DNA of 7,671 nt from Lactobacillales bacterium (GTDB lineage Bacteria > Bacillota > Bacilli > Lactobacillales > Vagococcaceae): NCBI GenBank assembly GCA_015655485.1, contig JAATEZ010000104.1, positions 1 to 7,671 of the forward strand, read 5' to 3'. The notes beneath the pieces were generated by a model that was not told the DNA's origin, made no database searches, and worked only from the letters and a program-made list of their open reading frames with translations. Position 1 is the stretch's first letter; every line of letters starts with the position of its first letter. The position numbers were made by a program, and so were the translations under genes. Below, piece by piece: positions 1 to 5,454 of this stretch.

Positions 1-1
1 G

Positions 2-589
2 GACTCCTCCTTGCGCAATAATGTGATGCTGATCGATGGCGCGCGCGAGGTCATTGGCTTAGCTCTAAATAGTGACGGAGTTTCTTTAAATAGTAAGGAT
101 CCTGAACAATTGCGAGCCGCAGCAGACAAGTTAAAGAGTTTGACTCCCAACGTGAAAGCCATTGTGGCTGATGAAATCAAAATGTATATGATAAATGAAG
201 AAAGTGCTGTAGCAGTCAGTTTTTCAGGAGAAGCCAGCGAGATGCTTGCGGAAAATAAACATCTTCATTATGTGATTCCCGAGGAAGGATCTAATCTTTG
301 GTTTGATAACATGGTCATTCCCAAGACCGCAAAAAATGTTGAGGGAGCTTATGCTTTTATTAATTTTATGCTGGAACCTGAAAATGCCGCTCAAAATGCT
401 GAATACATCGGTTACTCTACACCCAATAAAAAGGCCATGGCCCTTTTGCCCAAAGAAGTCACGTCGGATATACAATTTTATCCAACCGATAAAACGATCT
501 CCCATCTGGAGGTTTATCAGAATTTAGGATCAAAATACTTGCAGACTTATAATGATTTGTTTTTAGAGTTTAAGATGTATCGTAAATAG
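2..589 (+). CDS. potD: PotD, spermidine/putrescine ABC transporter substrate-binding protein (3' part, 5' end outside window)
   Basis: Extracytoplasmic substrate-binding protein of the PotABCD polyamine importer; only the last 195 or so residues are here. The reading frame is open to the left edge and the first visible residues (DSSLRNNVMLIDGAREV) lie in mid-domain, so the TTG at 11 is not the true start. Family landmarks are in order: the DGAREVIGLAL block, the KAIVADE...AVSFSGEA strand region, NLWFDNMVIPK (codons for W-F-D at 299-307; the W and D align with polyamine-contacting residues of E. coli PotD), EGAYAFINFMLEPENAA, and IGYSTPNKKAMALLP. The C-terminal end, with a helix ending in FKMYRK, is where the family normally stops, so the 3' end is complete. 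It is probably the last gene of a potABCD operon, since a terminator follows about 90 bp later. In Gram-positives PotD is usually a lipoprotein; that end is not visible. Confidence 0.93.
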   Translation, partial: DSSLRNNVMLIDGAREVIGLALNSDGVSLNSKDPEQLRAAADKLKSLTPNVKAIVADEIKMYMINEESAVAVSFSGEASEMLAENKHLHYVIPEEGSNLWFDNMVIPKTAKNVEGAYAFINFMLEPENAAQNAEYIGYSTPNKKAMALLPKEVTSDIQFYPTDKTISHLEVYQNLGSKYLQTYNDLFLEFKMYRK

Positions 590-614
590 AGTGAAAAATC
601 AGTTAAAACGGCCC

Positions 615-652
615 AAAATAGCAGATATTATAGGGGAATCAACTGCTATTTT
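615..652. repeat. Perfect 10-bp inverted repeat downstream of potD
   Basis: AAAATAGCAG (615-624) and CTGCTATTTT (643-652) are perfect reverse complements separated by 18 nt. It starts 25 bp after the potD stop. It could be an mRNA 3' stabilising stem ahead of the true terminator or a weak first terminator: the right arm ends in TTTT but no longer T-tract follows. Confidence 0.6.
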
Positions 653-678
653 CAGCTGTCAGTTTTCCAATGTTTTAC

Positions 679-706
679 CAAAAGCGGCAATTTTGTCGCT
701 TTTTTT
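679..706 (+). terminator. Rho-independent terminator of the potD operon
   Basis: AAAGCGGCAA (681-690) pairs with TTGTCGCTTT (693-702) with one G-U pair; the outer A680-T703 pair can extend it. Seven Ts run from 700 to 706. The placement about 90 bp behind the potD stop and the GC core of the stem fit an intrinsic terminator on the plus strand. Confidence 0.85.
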
Positions 707-732
707 GCGTTTTCTGCCAAAGAAACTAACCA

Positions 733-823
733 GGAAACAGAAATCAAATGAGTCAAAAATTTGCTTAGTAACATCTTGAAAGATGTTACGAGTGAAACTG
801 GCAGGTTGTCAAATTCTGTTTCC
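733..823. repeat. Nested inverted repeats in the LacI remnant
   Basis: Outer arms GGAAACAGAA (733-742) and TTCTGTTTCC (814-823) are perfect 10-bp reverse complements. Inside them sits a second perfect repeat, GTAACATCTT (768-777) and AAGATGTTAC (780-789), separated only by GA. The inner one is a compact near-palindrome, like an operator or a recombination scar. The left outer arm overlaps the putative ribosome binding site of the decayed regulator, and the right arm overlaps its recognition-helix codons. Confidence 0.6.
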
Positions 824-959
824 CGAAAGAAATAAAGCATTGAATTCTCAACGATATTTTAACAATATTTCGGAAAGGTCAGAAGTATTAGCTCAACGAA
901 TAAAAAGCAACGGGATGCTGAATATAGTAGATTTAAATAAACATGCTGAAACATTTTAG
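748..959 (+). pseudogene. Decayed LacI-family transcriptional regulator (N-terminal DNA-binding part)
   Basis: A possible start ATG at 748 follows AGGAAA at 732-737 and reads MSQKFA, then stops. In another frame 773-823 reads ILKDVTSETGRLSNSVS. After a 10-nt interruption (824-833) a third frame from 834 reads KALNSQRYFNNISERSEV and on through LAQRIKSNGMLN to a TAG at 957. Joined, this follows the LacI helix-turn-helix pattern (I-K-D-V-A-x-E-T-G-x-S-x-x-T-V-S-K-A-L-N, then a 'x-I-S-E-x-T-R-x-x-V-L' helix). At least two frameshifts separate the pieces, so no functional protein is expected. The effector-binding domain cannot be recognised downstream. Its target is unknown; a lost neighbouring sugar operon is a guess. 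The assignment rests on pattern matching by eye; the KDV...VSKALN run is the strong part. Confidence 0.6.
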
Positions 960-1266
960 CGAGATTTGATTATTATTGTTTATAAATATGAATGGAAGTC
1001 TGCTAATGTTTCAGTCGCTGATTTTGAGGTAATTGATCTAATTGATGGAATTAATAAAATTATTGTACAGGCTTCTCCCACTGCTGCGGAACAACAGTTA
1101 TTTTGGCTAATTTTATCTTGATGATTTTAATTTTTCAAAAAAAGAAATCAGCTTTCAAATTCTAATTTTAGATTTTGAGAGCCGATTATTTATCAATGAA
1201 TAGTTGAATGATTCGTTTTCATGTGAAAATCAAAATTCTTTTACAGAATTGTATGGCAAAAATTTC
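960..1266. other. Gene-free, decayed stretch between the LacI remnant and the DeoR gene
   Basis: No intact gene. The plus strand has a short open stretch from about 960 to 1121 (for example VIDLIDGINKIIVQASPTAA near 1030-1090) that I cannot assign to a family. It may be more of the same broken gene or of a second one. The right part holds two inverted repeats, described separately, that could end transcription of the converging DeoR gene. Base composition becomes very AT-rich after 1120. Confidence 0.5.
1151..1182 (-). terminator. Long hairpin, possible terminator for the DeoR gene
   Basis: GCTTTCAAATTCTAA (1151-1165) pairs with TTAGATTTTGAGAGC (1168-1182) over 15 positions with one T-T mismatch and one G-U pair, and a TT loop. 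On the minus strand a run of seven Ts follows after about 7 nt. The stem is AT-rich and the T-run is displaced, so termination is plausible but not certain. It lies about 85 bp beyond the deoR stop codon. Confidence 0.4.
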
Positions 1267-1282
1267 TTAATTGTAAAAGAAT
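1235..1282 (-). repeat. 11-bp inverted repeat spanning the stop codon of the DeoR gene
   Basis: ATTCTTTTACA (1235-1245) and TGTAAAAGAAT (1272-1282) are perfect reverse complements with a 26-nt loop. The right arm contains the last coding bases of the DeoR-family gene, and the stop codon (1267-1269) is in the loop. On the minus strand TTTTGATTTT follows the stem, so it could be part of the gene's transcription end. The long loop makes it a poor classical terminator. Confidence 0.45.
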
Positions 1283-2022
1283 ATAAGGTCTTCCGGGAAT
1301 GCTTTTCTCTCATCATCAACTAGTTTTCGTTCCATAATAATCATATCTAGATCATTGTAATCCACAAAAGAATATAAACCTTCATTTTCAAGTTTTGAGG
1401 TATCACATAGAATAAAATTCTTTTTACTGTGTTTGACAATGGCTTTTTTTATCTCTAATTCATGGTATGAGCGAATAGTTGGACCCATGTTTGAAAAACC
1501 ATCACATCCAATAAAAGAAATATCGACATTTAGTTCATTTATTGCGTGAAGGGCCCAATTACCAACATAAGAATGGCTTTTCTTTCGATAAAGCCCACCT
1601 GTTAAAAGGACTTGATTGTCAGAATTAGATAAAACCTGACTGATTTGAAGCGAATTGGTAATAATCGTTAAATCGTTTCTCATCACTAATAATTTTGCTA
1701 GTTGTAAAACACTGGTACTAGTATCTAATAAAATCGCTGAATTTTCTGGAATAAATTTCAGAGCAGATTCGGCAATCTTTATTTTTTCTTCTAAATGGTC
1801 GTTTTCTTTTACAGAGAACTCATTTTCAAAAAAAGGATTTGCCATCATCACAGATCCGTGTTTTTTGGCAATTAAATTTTTTTCATGTAATTGACTGACA
1901 TCTTTTCTGATAGTTTCAGTTGTCACATCAAAAGCGTCAGCAAGATCATTGATGCTCACTTCACCTTTGGTAATGACCTCATGCAATATTTTGTTTTTTC
2001 TTTCCTCACTGGTCCATTTCAT
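1267..2022 (-). CDS. DeoR-family transcriptional regulator of sugar metabolism
   Basis: Cytoplasmic repressor of 251 residues, full length for the family. Residues 7-60 form the DeoR winged helix: a first helix (RKNKILHEVI), then EVSINDLADAFDVTTETIRK as helix-turn-helix, ending in the family signature T-I-R-K-D. Residues 80-230 form the phosphosugar-sensing domain, with LLDTSTS (98-104), the TGG turn (141-143), FIGCDGF (170-176), an EIKKAI helix and CDTSK (206-210). The start ATG is well supported by GGAGG (complement of 2030-2034) seven bases upstream. It diverges from the manA-hxlB-hxlA operon across a 160-bp spacer, so it most likely represses that operon and is relieved by a phosphorylated sugar. 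No clear operator repeat was found, and the effector cannot be read from sequence. Confidence 0.92.
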   Translation of the reverse strand: MKWTSEERKNKILHEVITKGEVSINDLADAFDVTTETIRKDVSQLHEKNLIAKKHGSVMMANPFFENEFSVKENDHLEEKIKIAESALKFIPENSAILLDTSTSVLQLAKLLVMRNDLTIITNSLQISQVLSNSDNQVLLTGGLYRKKSHSYVGNWALHAINELNVDISFIGCDGFSNMGPTIRSYHELEIKKAIVKHSKKNFILCDTSKLENEGLYSFVDYNDLDMIIMERKLVDDERKAFPEDLIFFYN

Positions 2023-2051
2023 AAGGATCCCTCCAAATCATTTCTCTTTCC

Positions 2052-2060
2052 AGTATAACA
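2052..2060 (-). promoter_or_regulatory. Extended -10 promoter for the DeoR gene
   Basis: On the minus strand TGT-TATACT matches the extended -10 form TGn-TATAAT in all but one base. No good -35 hexamer sits 16-18 bp upstream, which is typical of extended -10 promoters. The transcript would start about 25-30 bp ahead of the ATG at 2022. Confidence 0.55.
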
Positions 2061-2115
2061 TATCAAAAAAAAATTGGATATTAGTGACAAAACAAAATTA
2101 TTTTTCTTAAAAAGG

Positions 2116-2144
2116 TTGCAAAAACAAAAAGAAGGAGTTAAAAT
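2116..2144 (+). promoter_or_regulatory. Sigma-A-type promoter of the manA-hxlB-hxlA operon
   Basis: TTGCAA (2116-2121) and TAAAAT (2139-2144) are separated by exactly 17 bp, each one or two bases from consensus. The expected start near 2151 gives a leader of about 30 nt with GGAG at 2172-2175. I saw no convincing catabolite-response (cre) site in the spacer. Confidence 0.6.
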
Positions 2145-2182
2145 TTGAAATAAGAAAGAAAACAAATGAATGGAGTTGGTTT

Positions 2183-3136
2183 TTGGTGGAAAAACAAATT
2201 TTGAAAATTTTGCCTTTTTTTGAAGCAAGAATCTGGGGTGGAGATCGCATGTTAAAGACATTCAATTACGACACAGATGTGTTCCCAGTTGGAGAGGTTT
2301 ATAATGTCGTTGCTTTGCCAGGTGAAGCAGATTGCCCCGTGGAAGGAACGAATATGACGCTATCAGAAATGTATATGAAGTATCCAGATTGGTTTAAGTG
2401 TGATACAAAACAATTACCTATTCGAGTAAATCTTTTAGATCCTTTGGCAGATCTTTCTGTTCAATTACATCCAGAGGATGAATATGCCTTAAAGTATGAT
2501 AATTCTCGTGGAAAACCAGAGGCTTGGGTAATTTTAGATACCCCAGAAGATGGAAAAATCGAGTTCGGACATCATGCAAAGACAAAAGAAGAATTTACGA
2601 AATTGGCTAAAAATAATGACTGGGGAAATTTGCTAAAATACTTACCAGCTAAAAAAGATTATTTTATTGATATTCCAGCAGGAACATTACATGCAATTGG
2701 CAGAGATGTCTTAACCTATAATATCTCAAGAAATGCAGATTTAACTTACCGTGTATATGATTACAATAGAGTAGATCCAAATACTAAAGAAGAGCGTGAA
2801 CTTCATATGGATAAAGTAATCGACAATGTTATCGTACCTGATGATTCAAAAGGTTTCGTGTGGTACGAGCCGTATTTGAAAGACGGATGCGAGAGGACCG
2901 ATTACTGGGATGAGCCAGGTTTATATACACTAAGTCGAATTAAAACTGAAAGGAAAGGTTTTTATGAAATTGGTCGTTGGGCATTTATTACAATTGTTGA
3001 AGGGCAAGGAAAAATTAATGATGTGCATATTTCAAAAGGAGAAACAGTTTTGATTCCAGATGATTTTGGGAAGCTGCGTTTATCTGGTCAAATGGATATT
3101 TTTATTGCCAGTTATAAAAATTTAGACGAAAAGTAG
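2183..3136 (+). CDS. manA: Mannose-6-phosphate isomerase, class I (cupin type)
   Basis: Zinc enzyme interconverting mannose-6-phosphate and fructose-6-phosphate; 317 residues, the usual size of the short Firmicutes form. The metal ligands of the family are visible: Q94 and H96 in SVQLHPEDE, E113 in GKPEAW, and H170 in IPAGTLHAIG. N-ISRNADLTYRVYDYNR follows, as in the family, and a second cupin-like half fills the C-terminus. The sequence is somewhat divergent (KPEAWVIL where many have KTECWYVI), so a related sugar-phosphate substrate is possible. No ATG is in frame near the start: TTG at 2183 (7 nt after GGAG at 2172-2175) or GTG at 2186 (10 nt after) must be used, and the two differ by one residue. 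It is the first gene of an operon with hxlB and hxlA, with only 9 bp to the next start, and supplies or drains fructose-6-phosphate, the hexose substrate of those enzymes. Confidence 0.9.
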   Translation: MVEKQILKILPFFEARIWGGDRMLKTFNYDTDVFPVGEVYNVVALPGEADCPVEGTNMTLSEMYMKYPDWFKCDTKQLPIRVNLLDPLADLSVQLHPEDEYALKYDNSRGKPEAWVILDTPEDGKIEFGHHAKTKEEFTKLAKNNDWGNLLKYLPAKKDYFIDIPAGTLHAIGRDVLTYNISRNADLTYRVYDYNRVDPNTKEERELHMDKVIDNVIVPDDSKGFVWYEPYLKDGCERTDYWDEPGLYTLSRIKTERKGFYEIGRWAFITIVEGQGKINDVHISKGETVLIPDDFGKLRLSGQMDIFIASYKNLDEK

Positions 3137-3145
3137 GCGGATGAG

Positions 3146-3709
3146 ATGAACTCTGTAGAAGTATCCCATAAAGCTGCTATTGAATTAGCAGAAACATTAA
3201 AAAATATGGATGTAAATCAAGTCAATAAATTGGTCTCGCTGATCAGAAATAAACAAAGAATTTTTGTCACAGGAGCAGGTCGCTCACTATTGATGCTTAA
3301 GGGTTTTGCTATGCGACTTATGCATATTGGTTTTGAAGCGTATATTGTTGGGGAGGTAACAACACCGGCATTTCTTCCAAATGATTTATTGCTAGTTGCT
3401 AGTGCATCCGGCGAAACAAAATCCTTAGTTTCTATTGCCGATAGAGCAAAAGAATATGGAGGGGCAGTTGTAGTTCTATCAATTTTTGAAAAGTCAATTC
3501 TTGGAAAAATAGCTGATGAGGTAGTAAAAATTCCTGCTTATACAGACAAATTACCGGAAAACGAGTTAAACAAAAAAGGAATACTTCCAGGTGGAAGTAT
3601 GTTTGAAGAGGCCGTTTTATTATTAGGGGATTCGCTAATTGTTGAACTAGCTAATGCTCATAAAATAGATACAAGTAAAGCATTTGAAAATCATGCAAAT
3701 TTAGAATAG
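3146..3709 (+). CDS. hxlB: 6-phospho-3-hexuloisomerase (PHI, SIS domain)
   Basis: Isomerase interconverting D-arabino-3-hexulose-6-phosphate and fructose-6-phosphate in the ribulose monophosphate (RuMP) pathway. The 187 residues match the PHI family length and make a single SIS domain: FVTGAGRSLLMLKGFAMRL (40-58), H60, PNDLLLVASASGETKSLV (phosphate-binding SASGET at 86-91), and GSMFEEAVLLLGDSLI (150-165). E154 and H60 occupy positions proposed as catalytic in archaeal PHI. AGGCGG (3135-3140), overlapping the manA stop codon, lies five bases before the ATG, so translation is probably coupled to manA. The ATG at 3141 gives only two codons and is rejected. The partner synthase follows 11 bp downstream. 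Other SIS proteins such as AgaS are longer and lack the GSxFE tail, which supports PHI. Confidence 0.9.
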   Translation: MNSVEVSHKAAIELAETLKNMDVNQVNKLVSLIRNKQRIFVTGAGRSLLMLKGFAMRLMHIGFEAYIVGEVTTPAFLPNDLLLVASASGETKSLVSIADRAKEYGGAVVVLSIFEKSILGKIADEVVKIPAYTDKLPENELNKKGILPGGSMFEEAVLLLGDSLIVELANAHKIDTSKAFENHANLE

Positions 3710-3720
3710 GTGGGGGAAAT

Positions 3721-4350
3721 ATGAAATTACAGTTAGCTATTGACGAGTTAAATTTAAAACAGGCACTAGAACAATTGGTTGAACTAGAACCTTTTTTGGA
3801 TATTGTGGAGGTAGGCACGCCATTTTTGATGGATGCTGGACGTGAAGCAGTTAAGCAAATTAAACAAAGTTTTCCAGATTTAGAGGTATTATGTGATGCG
3901 AAGATCATGGATGCTGGAGCTTATGAAGCTCAGTTGGCTTACGATGTTGGAGCTGATTATGTTACAGTTTTGGGAATTACAGATGATTTGACAATCAAAG
4001 GCTGTGTCGAGCAAGCTAAAAAGCAAGGTGAAAAAGTAATGGCAGATATGATTTGTGTACCAGATTTAGCGTCTCGAATCCCTGTTATTGAAGAATTAGG
4101 AGTAGATGTTATTGCTGTGCATACTGGGGCAGACCAGCAAGCTGCTGGCAGAACTCCTGTTGATGAGTTAAAAGAAATGAAAAAATATGCAAAAAAAGTG
4201 AAAATTGCTGTAGCTGGAGGTATTAATAGTAAAACAATTGACGAATATGTTTCGTTACAACCAGATATTATCATTGTTGGCAGTGGAATTTTAAAGGCTG
4301 CTGATCCCGTACGTGAGGCGAGTTTGATAAAAAATGCTTTGGTAAGATAA
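3721..4350 (+). CDS. hxlA: 3-hexulose-6-phosphate synthase (HPS, OMPDC-like TIM barrel)
   Basis: Mg-dependent aldolase joining formaldehyde and ribulose-5-phosphate to D-arabino-3-hexulose-6-phosphate, reversible. The 209 residues cover a complete barrel with the OMP-decarboxylase suprafamily residues: LQLAID (D8), EVGTPF (E30), CDAKIMDAG (D59, K61, D64), VIAVHTGADQQAAGRTP (H134, R144), VAGGI (164-168) and VGSGI (186-190). The H-T-G-x-D-x-Q-A-A-G-R-T-P string fits HPS; 3-keto-L-gulonate-6-phosphate decarboxylases have a different block there, and ribulose-phosphate epimerases lack the D-x-K-x-x-D pattern. A purine-rich AGGTGGGGG ends four bases before the ATG. Together with hxlB it makes a full RuMP module. 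In an operon with manA and a PTS remnant, it may run towards ribulose-5-phosphate plus formaldehyde, or detoxify formaldehyde; the sequence does not decide. Confidence 0.92.
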   Translation: MKLQLAIDELNLKQALEQLVELEPFLDIVEVGTPFLMDAGREAVKQIKQSFPDLEVLCDAKIMDAGAYEAQLAYDVGADYVTVLGITDDLTIKGCVEQAKKQGEKVMADMICVPDLASRIPVIEELGVDVIAVHTGADQQAAGRTPVDELKEMKKYAKKVKIAVAGGINSKTIDEYVSLQPDIIIVGSGILKAADPVREASLIKNALVR

Positions 4351-4362
4351 AGAAGGGTCTCT

Positions 4363-4619
4363 ATAATTGATATTATTGCAGCAGTCACGGGAAATTTGCC
4401 GAAGAATTGGTAAGTTATAGCTACATGATTTTCGTTGAACAAGAGAATGTTTCCACGCTTGTTTTTTATCCAGTTGAGAGGAATAGATGATCTAAGAAAA
4501 AATATGAGAGTAGTCTGAAAAACACTCCAGAAATCGAAAGCATTATCCTTGTTGATTTATTTGGAGGTTCTCCGTTCAATTGAGCAGCAGAAATGGTAAA
4601 TAAGATGCATCGGAATTAG
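4363..4619 (+). pseudogene. Decayed mannose-family PTS EIIA component
   Basis: Remnant of the cytoplasmic phosphocarrier EIIA(Man). AAGAAGGG at 4350-4357 is followed five bases later by ATA (4363-4365) where ATG is expected, then IDIIAA. A one-base deletion near 4381-4383 shifts to the frame reading SHGKFAEELVSYSYMIFVEQ, in which the phosphorylatable His (CAC, 4386-4388) is still visible. ENVSTLVFYP follows, then a +1/-1 slip around 4478-4500 with a TGA at 4488 (the shifted frame reads GIDDLRK). The frame then returns as KYESSLKNTPEIESIILVDL and FGGSPFN, followed by a TGA at 4581 and AAEMVNKMHRN with TAG at 4617. SHG, EQENV, and VDLFGGSPFN are diagnostic. The last third and the EIIB/C/D genes are absent. 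The ribosome binding site overlaps the hxlA stop, so it was part of that operon. Confidence 0.85.
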
Positions 4620-4712
4620 TGGTAAAGCTCAGTAAAATCAGTGCAAAATCAACAATAAAAAGGGAGCGCACTTCAATGTTATTCACTGTTTGTTTTCTAC
4701 GATTCTCTCACG

Positions 4713-4735
4713 AGCGCCTTATCAGGCGCTTTTTT
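4713..4735 (+). terminator. Strong rho-independent terminator at the end of the manA operon
   Basis: AGCGCCT (4713-4719) and AGGCGCT (4724-4730) form a perfect GC-rich stem with a TATC tetraloop, followed by a run of six Ts (4730-4735). It is oriented on the plus strand and has no T-tract on the other side. It ends the manA-hxlB-hxlA-EIIA transcript about 95 bp after the EIIA remnant. The 93 bp between holds no recognisable gene. Confidence 0.92.
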
Positions 4736-4764
4736 GCGTAAAAAAACAGGTTTCTACCACTAAA

Positions 4765-4804
4765 ATTCTGCCACAGAATATTACAACTATGAGAATATTC
4801 TGTG
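4765..4804. repeat. Overlapping inverted repeats able to form two exclusive hairpins
   Basis: CACAGAATATT (4772-4782) and AATATTCTGTG (4794-4804) are perfect 11-bp reverse complements with an 11-nt loop. The left arm can instead pair with ATTCTG (4765-4770) through its CAGAAT (4774-4779) to form a small 6-bp hairpin. It sits just behind the terminator. It may be an operator of a lost gene or a remnant of a mobile repeat. Confidence 0.5.
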
Positions 4805-4853
4805 CCTGAAACTTATTTTGAAATAGCACTTTATCATCAGCCGCTGTTATGAC

Positions 4854-5010
4854 TACGATGGTGAATACAAATAAACTCATGCTTTTTCTGGAAATTTTCT
4901 AGGTGTAAATAGCAAGAGAGATAGTTCTATCAGTTATAAAGATTACGCAGATGCTTTTTATTGAGTGGCTTGAAAGTGATAATCATCATCAGATCGTAGG
5001 TGTTTTTTAG
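4854..5010 (+). pseudogene. Decayed C-terminal end of a probable NAD(P)-binding (SDR/NmrA-like) oxidoreductase
   Basis: From 4854 one frame reads YDGEYK, a stop, then THAFSGNFLGVNSKRDSS and ISYKDYADAF. One extra T in the run at 4955-4959 then shifts the frame, which continues IEWLESDNHHQIVGVF to a TAG at 5008. The pattern 'I-S-Y-x-D-Y-A-x-A-x-(I/L)-x-x-(I/L)-E' followed by H-H-Q and a V-G-V-F end is what I expect at the C-terminus of NAD(P)H-binding, NmrA-like proteins. Upstream sequence (4805-4850) is too decayed to read. The call is by eye from a short stretch, so the family is tentative, but that this is a dead gene end is fairly clear from the in-frame stop plus frameshift. Confidence 0.5.
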
Positions 5011-5360
5011 TAAAACATTTTTTCATCATATAACTCTTAACTCTATAATCTTAGTCCTTTTTTGAAAAGTAAAATCATTCTGATAATAAATCAAGGGTGC
5101 AGATATTATTCACACTAGCATCATGGTGTTTTAAACGGGAAATAAAGTAATGGGCGATAGAAAATCTATCAATCATCACTTGTAATGATGTTGGCAAGTA
5201 TCAGTAATAATTTTGAAAAGCATACCACGAGAGTAGTTTGAGAAAATCTTTCTAAGCATTTATGGTTAATGGGGGGATACCGATTGTTATCAGAAATTTT
5301 TTAAGAAATTATGTGGATTCCATAAAAATTTTGGGGGTTATTAAAAAAAACAATTTAAAC
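5011..5360. other. 350-bp AT-rich stretch without a recognised gene
   Basis: All six frames are broken by frequent stops. Small features only: a 6-bp hairpin GATAGA-AAA-TCTATC at 5156-5170, and a purine-rich ATGGGGGGATA near 5270. The right end becomes A-rich just before the promoter of the metal pump. It may contain gene debris like its left neighbour, but I could not assign any of it. Confidence 0.5.
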
Positions 5361-5362
5361 TA

Positions 5363-5392
5363 TTGACATATGAGTGATCTTACATATATAAT
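5363..5392 (+). promoter_or_regulatory. Consensus sigma-A promoter of the metal ATPase gene
   Basis: TTGACA (5363-5368) and TATAAT (5387-5392) are both perfect matches to consensus, separated by 18 bp. The start is expected near 5399. A promoter this strong would be expected to need tight repression, which fits the palindrome immediately downstream. Confidence 0.85.
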
Positions 5393-5404
5393 CATATCAT
5401 ACAC

Positions 5405-5420
5405 ATGAACGATTGTTCAT
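5405..5420. promoter_or_regulatory. ArsR/SmtB-type operator-like palindrome
   Basis: ATGAAC (5405-5410) and GTTCAT (5415-5420) flank GATT; the opposite strand reads TATATGAACAATCGTTCAT, close to the ATATGAACA-type half-sites of CzrA/SmtB-class zinc and cobalt sensors. It lies just downstream of the expected transcription start, where a bound repressor would block the promoter. A direct repeat, CATATATAATCAT (5383-5395) and CATATATAAAATCAT (5418-5432), overlaps the -10 box and the palindrome. The binding protein is inferred, not shown. Confidence 0.65.
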
Positions 5421-5454
5421 ATATAAAATCATTCAGCAGGAAAGGAAGTAGAGT

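Noticed and set aside
11..13. TTG as the start of a complete 192-residue protein
   Set aside because: The same frame is open to the left edge and encodes PotD sequence before it; the protein is the C-terminal part of a longer gene.
591..779. Small plus-strand open frame behind potD
   Set aside because: Runs straight through the terminator hairpin and the LacI remnant, with no convincing ribosome binding site or family motif.
2023..2182. Catabolite-response (cre) site in front of manA
   Set aside because: No stretch matches the palindromic TGnAAnCGnnnnCA core well enough.
2019..2261. Minus-strand 80-residue open frame across the deoR-manA spacer
   Set aside because: Overlaps the promoters and the manA start, is Phe/Ser/Lys-rich from AT-rich DNA and has no family pattern.
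3721..4350. HxlA as allulose-6-phosphate or ribulose-phosphate 3-epimerase, or as 3-keto-L-gulonate-6-phosphate decarboxylase
   Set aside because: The D-A-K-x-x-D-A-G block and the H-T-G-x-D-x-x-A-A-G-R-T-P string fit 3-hexulose-6-phosphate synthase, and its partner PHI gene is adjacent.
3957..4442. Minus-strand 161-residue open frame
   Set aside because: Almost entirely antisense to the clearly coding hxlA gene, with low-complexity composition; a shadow frame.
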